Shown: positions 59,358 to 64,000 of the stretch, one piece after another
Layout: every line of letters starts with the position of its first letter
How positions within the stretch are numbered: position 1 is the first letter of the stretch
Source of the DNA: Cymbidium sinense
Lineage: Eukaryota > Streptophyta > Magnoliopsida > Asparagales > Orchidaceae
Assembly (NCBI GenBank): GCA_021442155.1
Contig: CM038222.1
Span: forward strand, 21,462,923 to 21,526,922
Length of the DNA: 64,000 bases
Direction of reading: 5' to 3'
Program-made: the position numbers and the translations under genes
Notes under the pieces: generated by a model
What the model saw: the letters and a program-made list of their open reading frames with translations, nothing else
Databases searched by the model: none
Told to the model about the DNA's origin: nothing

Positions 59358-61862
59358 GTTGACATCACTTTTGGTGTGCGGATTGAATCTTCCCATCTTA
59401 GACTTAGGAGTCTTCTAAACACTAAGTCTAAGTCAGACACTTCTAACAATTAGGTAAACAATTAACCTAAGCCTAAATACTTAGAAGGGTTAACCATAAG
59501 ATTAGGTTATGCCTTAGGATTAGGATAATCCTCCTAGCCTTCAACCCAAATCCAATCCATGTTCACTTTCTGAAACCAAACCTCAAGTTTAATTCAAACA
59601 TCAAATTCAAATCCAAATCGAAACCCAAATTCCAAAACCAAATGTTTGAAGCCCATGATCAAATCCAAACTTGAAACCCTTCCTAAACCATATGACCTAT
59701 CCCATGGACGTAGCCAAATATTAATCCAAAACAATCCAAAATCAATTTTTTCTCATAATCAATTATATGTTCAATCATCTTCCTAAATATAAATCAAATC
59801 TATATTCAAATGATTAAAACTAAATCAAATTAAATCAAATTAAATTAAAACCCTTCTAAGATATGACCTATCACATGGACTTAGCCAAATCTTAAACCAA
59901 ATCAAGTCAAAACTCAATTGAATTTCTCAAAAATCAATCATATTTTCAATCCTCTTCACAAATTTAAATGAAATATAAAACTAAATCAAAATAAATCAAA
60001 ATTCAAACCTAACTCCATGGACTTAGCCAAATTCCTTCATTCCAAAATCCAAATTCAATAGATTTTCTCATGAATCAATCATACCTCCTATCATATTCAC
60101 AAATATAAATGAAATTTACAATCATCAAGCCAAAGCAAAATCAACCCAAGTCAAACCCAACTTAACCCTTTTGACTTGAAATGTTCAAATGAACCAAAAC
60201 CCATTTGAACCCAAATTTAATTGAATTTATATATCTATCCCAAATCCATATATAAACTAAACTAAATCAAAATCAACCCAAAATCAAGCCAACTAAACCC
60301 ATTTGGTCCACTTGACCCAAAGTGGCTAATTTAACCTATCTGAGCCAAGTTCTAATCCTACCCAAATTAGATTGAACTAAGCCCATCAAAACCTCCCATC
60401 ATGATTGTTGATCACCCTAGGTTGATCAATTGTCACAAATTAGGTCAAAAAAACTCAACTCGATCAGTTGACCAAGTTAACCCTTAACCTATATGAACCC
60501 AAACTAGTCAAATTGCATCCTAAGCTAAATCCCTTGAAACCAATGATTCATACCAAATCAAAATGAATACTTGAATATTACTTGACCTTCAATTGAGTTA
60601 AATTAAACCCAATTGGCCCTCTTCAACCAAGTTGACCCAAATTGACCTAAAAGACCCAATTGGGTCAAATCAAAATTGATTGCAACCAATGACCCAAGTT
60701 TATTCCCATTATTGAACTTGACCAAAGCCATGATTGGACCAGAAATTAATTTACTTAGCCCAAATTGACCTAAATGTTTAAGTTGGCCTAAATCAAAACA
60801 AAATCTAAATTAATTGAAAGCCTATAATCTTCTTCAATTGGTCAACTAAACCCAAACCAACACCCAACCCAAGCCAATTTGGCCAATTTGGTTGAATTGT
60901 TCAACTTAACCCATTTGACCCAAATGAATTCAAATGAGCCAAAATCAAATCTCCAAACTAAACCAAACCAAATGAATCAAAACATCTCAAATGATCATAT
61001 GAACTTGGCCAACCCTTGGTTTGACCCAATTTGACAAAATGGTCAACTTGACTAACCTATAATTTGACCTAAATGAGTCAAATTGAGCCAAACCTCTCCA
61101 AACTCCAATTGACTTGACTAACCCACTTTGGCTCATTCAAAACCTGCCCAAATCAAATCTAATGTCAAATGATCATGCTACCCTTAGGTCAAGGGAATCA
61201 CATGAGATAAATCACCCATGTATGGTCATTTCTATTCCTTGTCCACTTGGTACTCTAATTGTCCACCTAGACACCTAGGACATTGTCCAACTTGACCCAA
61301 GGGGTGGTTGGGTGAACCATGACCCATGGGAGGTAAAGTCACCTCACCCTCCCAATTGGAGCATTTGAATCCATAGGACACCCATTATTCCTCTTTGGCA
61401 GTAACCTTCACACCTTCAACAAACCAAGCCAAACCACCTTCTCCACCCACAACTCCACGAGATGGCAGTGACCACTAGAAACCAAACCCTATCCCACCTT
61501 CTGATCATGATGAAGGGGGGTATACACCCTCTCATTTCTACTCAAACACACACAAAAATCATTCCTTAGAACCTTAGCTACCCAAGATGAGCTACTAAAT
61601 CCATTCTCTAAGCTCCCAAGCTCGTACCTCGATCAAAAAATGCCATTCCCATCCATCCTGAAATAAGACACTCCCATTTTTATCTTAACTTTTCCATTTC
61701 TCCATCAAACTCAAATTAACTTGTACGCACCTTCCCTAAGCCTCATCAAGCAAGAAAGAATCATCTCCCAAGCTTCTCAAGCACTGAGGTGGACTTGATC
61801 AAAGTTCCAAATCATTGATTCATGGCCTTAGCGAGCGTCGAGGAATTGATCCAATTCGCCCT

Positions 61863-61880
61863 GCTTCATCTAGATGAAGC
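61863..61880. repeat. 18-base perfect palindrome in block C, copy 3
   Basis: GCTTCATCTAGATGAAGC reads the same on both strands. It corresponds to the hairpin at 5500-5522, where the same arms are separated by five bases. Confidence 0.8.
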
Positions 61881-63640
61881 TTCCTTAATCATTTGAGCTA
61901 CCATCTTGAGCTCGGTGAGGTATGCTTTGATTTAGGTAAAATGGGTTTGAGCAAAACTTGCATCTCGTGACCATTGGATCCCCTCTGATCGATGTCATGA
62001 AGGTGTGGGATCCTTTTGGAGTTGATCCGAGCTCAGGGAAGCTCAGATCAAGTGAGCAATGGCGGATAGACTCCATTCTCCCTCACTCGCATGATGTTAG
62101 ATCACGCACCATCTATTTTACATGATCAGAATGGACAATCGTGATTAGATTCGCTAGATTGATCTAATATTAAGTTGTGGGATTAATCAAAGCCATCCGA
62201 TTTTAGATCAAATGGTGGACGAGAAACCACATCCATTTCCACCATGTTGGCAGTGGATAAGTTTTAATTAGCCAATCCTGTGTCATGTGGAAAGCATCAT
62301 GCCATGTGGCCAATAGGATTAGGCTTTAATTAAAACTTAATTAATCATTTTAATGGTGAAACTAAAAATCATAAAAAATCATAGAGAAATAAAAAAATGT
62401 AAATAAATACTCATTTTAAAGGTATTTTAGAGGATAATTTAAAAATAATCTTAACTAATTTTGAACTAATGAATGTTTAATTATAAAATTAATTAGCTTA
62501 ATTGCTCCTTTAAGCAATTAATCCTAAATTTTATGGGCTAATTTAATGGGATGACCTCTACCTCCCATGATAGTCATAGGATTTATTGCTCACTTAATTA
62601 GAAATATTGACTAATTAAACCTTAACTACTCTTTTAAGTTAATAATAATTAATTTCATGAACAATAATAAATTGGTTAATTAAGTTTATTAATCATTGTT
62701 CAGGTATGTGAAAAATAAGGAATAGGGTTGGGACCCCATTCCAGTTCATTTCACCCTTTTTGAAAATGAAATTTAAGATTTAACTAATTAATTAAATCAC
62801 TTAATCAAGTTAAAAACATAATCACATCAGACCTTAATTAATTAAATAATGGGGTAAATCTTTAGGTGTTTAATAACCTAAAGGAGTTGAATGGAATTAT
62901 GGTTAGTCCACTTGTGTGGGAAAACCATAAGAGTATTTAATTAAGTCCATCAATTTAATTAACTATGAATCATGAGCCAATTGCATTAAGCTCCTTTTAT
63001 TTCCTATGATCATTGCAAGTTTATTTTCCATTCAGATCATGTTAGCTCAGTTAACTACTTTAAGGTGACATAGGTAAGAGTAATTAATCTAATTAAGGGT
63101 TCAACTTAATTAACCCATAAAATCAACTTAATTACATTTCCTTAAATTAAATCAAATCAATGTGGGAATGGGTTTAAAATAATAAGTGATGATTTCTCTT
63201 CTCCTCTATAAATCAAAATAAATCCAATAATTAATTAATAAAGAAGCTTTTGGTTTGCTTTAAATCATCTTATTTGATTTGATTATCTTTAAGAACTAGT
63301 TTGATTGAATGAATAACATGCTTATATTTGATTGTCCTCTTTCCAATTATGTTAAATTTGATATGTCATTTGAATTCATGCATCCATCTTTTCAAATAAA
63401 GTAAAGTAAAATGGATTTCATTTATGTAAGCTTGCATGCATTGATTTAATTTAATATATGCATGACTATTATCACTATTAAATCCAAATGTATTTTTTGA
63501 AATCTTATAAATGAATAATAATATGTGTTATGATGCTAGTTATAAATACATAAAAAATGCATGTGCTTATAGCTTAGTGTATGAATGTTGAGTTCTCTTT
63601 CTCTATTCATGTGTTAATTTATATAAATTTGAATGAGAAT

Positions 63641-63735
63641 GAGTATATAATCTGGACATCCCGAGAACATGAGGCTTTAGCTAGCCCCAAGGAGGTTATT
63701 TGATTACCTCACTTTTCTGGTTTAACAATGGCACG
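63641..63735 (-). repeat. Paired motif in module copy 3, first
   Basis: Contains TCTGGACATCCCGAG, GAGGCTTTAGCTAGCCCCAA and GGAGGTTATTTGATTACCTC; reverse-complement relative of the motif at 3171-3260. Confidence 0.7.
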
Positions 63736-63888
63736 TACTCATTTGATTTCATTCTTATGTATTTCAACATTAGAATTTGGATAAAGCTTTAATTCATTTA
63801 TATAAATGATTCAATAAAAAAACATTCAATTTTTGCATGGTTTTCTTTCCCTCATTTATGTATACATCCATGAGTGTCCAAGAAAAGC

Positions 63889-63970
63889 AAGTATATTGTC
63901 TGGATATCTTGGGAATATGAGGCTTTAGTTAGCCCCAAGGAGGTCATTTGATTACCTCACTTCCTTGGAT
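63889..63970 (-). repeat. Paired motif in module copy 3, second
   Basis: Second copy about 248 bp after the first, with TCTGGATATCTTGGG and GAGGCTTTAGTTAGCCCCAA. The spacing equals that in the plus-oriented module copy (3171-3511). Confidence 0.7.
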
Positions 63971-64000
63971 TGCATGCATTCATATTGACTAAGTGGTTGA

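Larger units (their letters stand above)
55987..59360 (-). mobile_element. Ty3 Tat-lineage LTR retrotransposon, element 3, truncated
   Basis: Minus strand: protease (59357-59100), linker (59100-57960), RT (57895-57130), first RNase H (57052-56813), archaeal-type RNase H (about 56640-56150) and only the start of integrase (56120-55987). It is very similar to element 2 over 39240-42497 but has many small deletions of a few bases each. Gag and the tail are missing. The integrase end abuts AT-rich repeats at 55986; the protease end abuts the inverted module at about 59360. Confidence 0.85.
59361..64000 (-). repeat. Inverted copy of module blocks D-C-B, copy 3
   Basis: Reverse complement of about 3000-8450: D at 59361-61160, C at 61160-62330, B from 62330 to the window end. 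Block D begins with the counterpart of 8320-8430 (AGGATTA...GTTAACCCTTC...ACCTAATT on the other strand). It includes the 18-base palindrome at 61863-61880 and the paired motif at 63641-63735 and 63889-63970. It closely matches 42498-46310. No gene. Confidence 0.75.

Overview
The window is non-genic plant chromosomal DNA, most likely from a flowering plant. Three observations support this: plant-type telomere words (CCCTAAA), Ty3 retrotransposons of the Tat lineage (protease, RT, a first RNase H, an extra archaeal-type RNase H, integrase, long 3' tail), and a decayed plant glycine-rich RNA-binding protein sequence. I see no intact gene, tRNA, rRNA or CRISPR. Almost everything is repeat, mostly AT-rich and transposon-derived. 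I cannot name the species.

Layout. 1-8450 is a non-coding module, read here as blocks A (1-2470), B (2471-5000), C (5001-6200) and D (6201-8450). 8640-16360 is a minus-strand Tat element (element 1): a 3' tail of tandem repeats, integrase, the two RNases H, RT and gag. It is cut at its gag end by an 18 kb array made of telomere words (16361-34830). Two foreign pieces sit inside that array: a 2.5 kb T-rich, LINE-like segment ending in a poly(A) run (24761-27303), and a glycine-rich RNA-binding protein pseudogene (34070-34550). 34831-35610 is AT-rich DNA with a diverged tandem duplication. 35611-42497 is a second minus-strand Tat element (element 2), joined to an inverted copy of blocks D-C-B (42498-46310). 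Next come a plant L1/LINE ORF1 (DUF4283) fragment (46311-46984), a GC-richer minus-strand coding-like relic I do not recognise (46981-48720), an array of about 65-bp hairpin repeats (48841-50640), a second direct copy of block A (about 50720-53220) and AT-rich tandem repeats (53221-55986). A third minus-strand Tat element (element 3, 55987-59360) and another inverted D-C-B copy (59361-64000) complete the window.

How the parts relate. Elements 2 and 3 with their attached D-C-B blocks are two copies of one duplicated segment. The non-coding module occurs four times, partial to near-complete, two copies in each orientation. It could be a very long LTR of the Tat family or an independent non-coding element; the sequence alone does not decide. 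All three pol regions carry stops or frameshifts, so none looks autonomous.

The most notable signals are: (1) the hairpin array and stem-loops in block A, where both arms differ between copies yet still pair; (2) the telomere-like array, which is an ordered satellite of about 1 kb monomers marked by a conserved AGTTTACTTAATTT spacer; (3) two apparently retroposed sequences lodged in that array; and (4) an integrase whose first catalytic aspartate position reads asparagine in two Tat copies.
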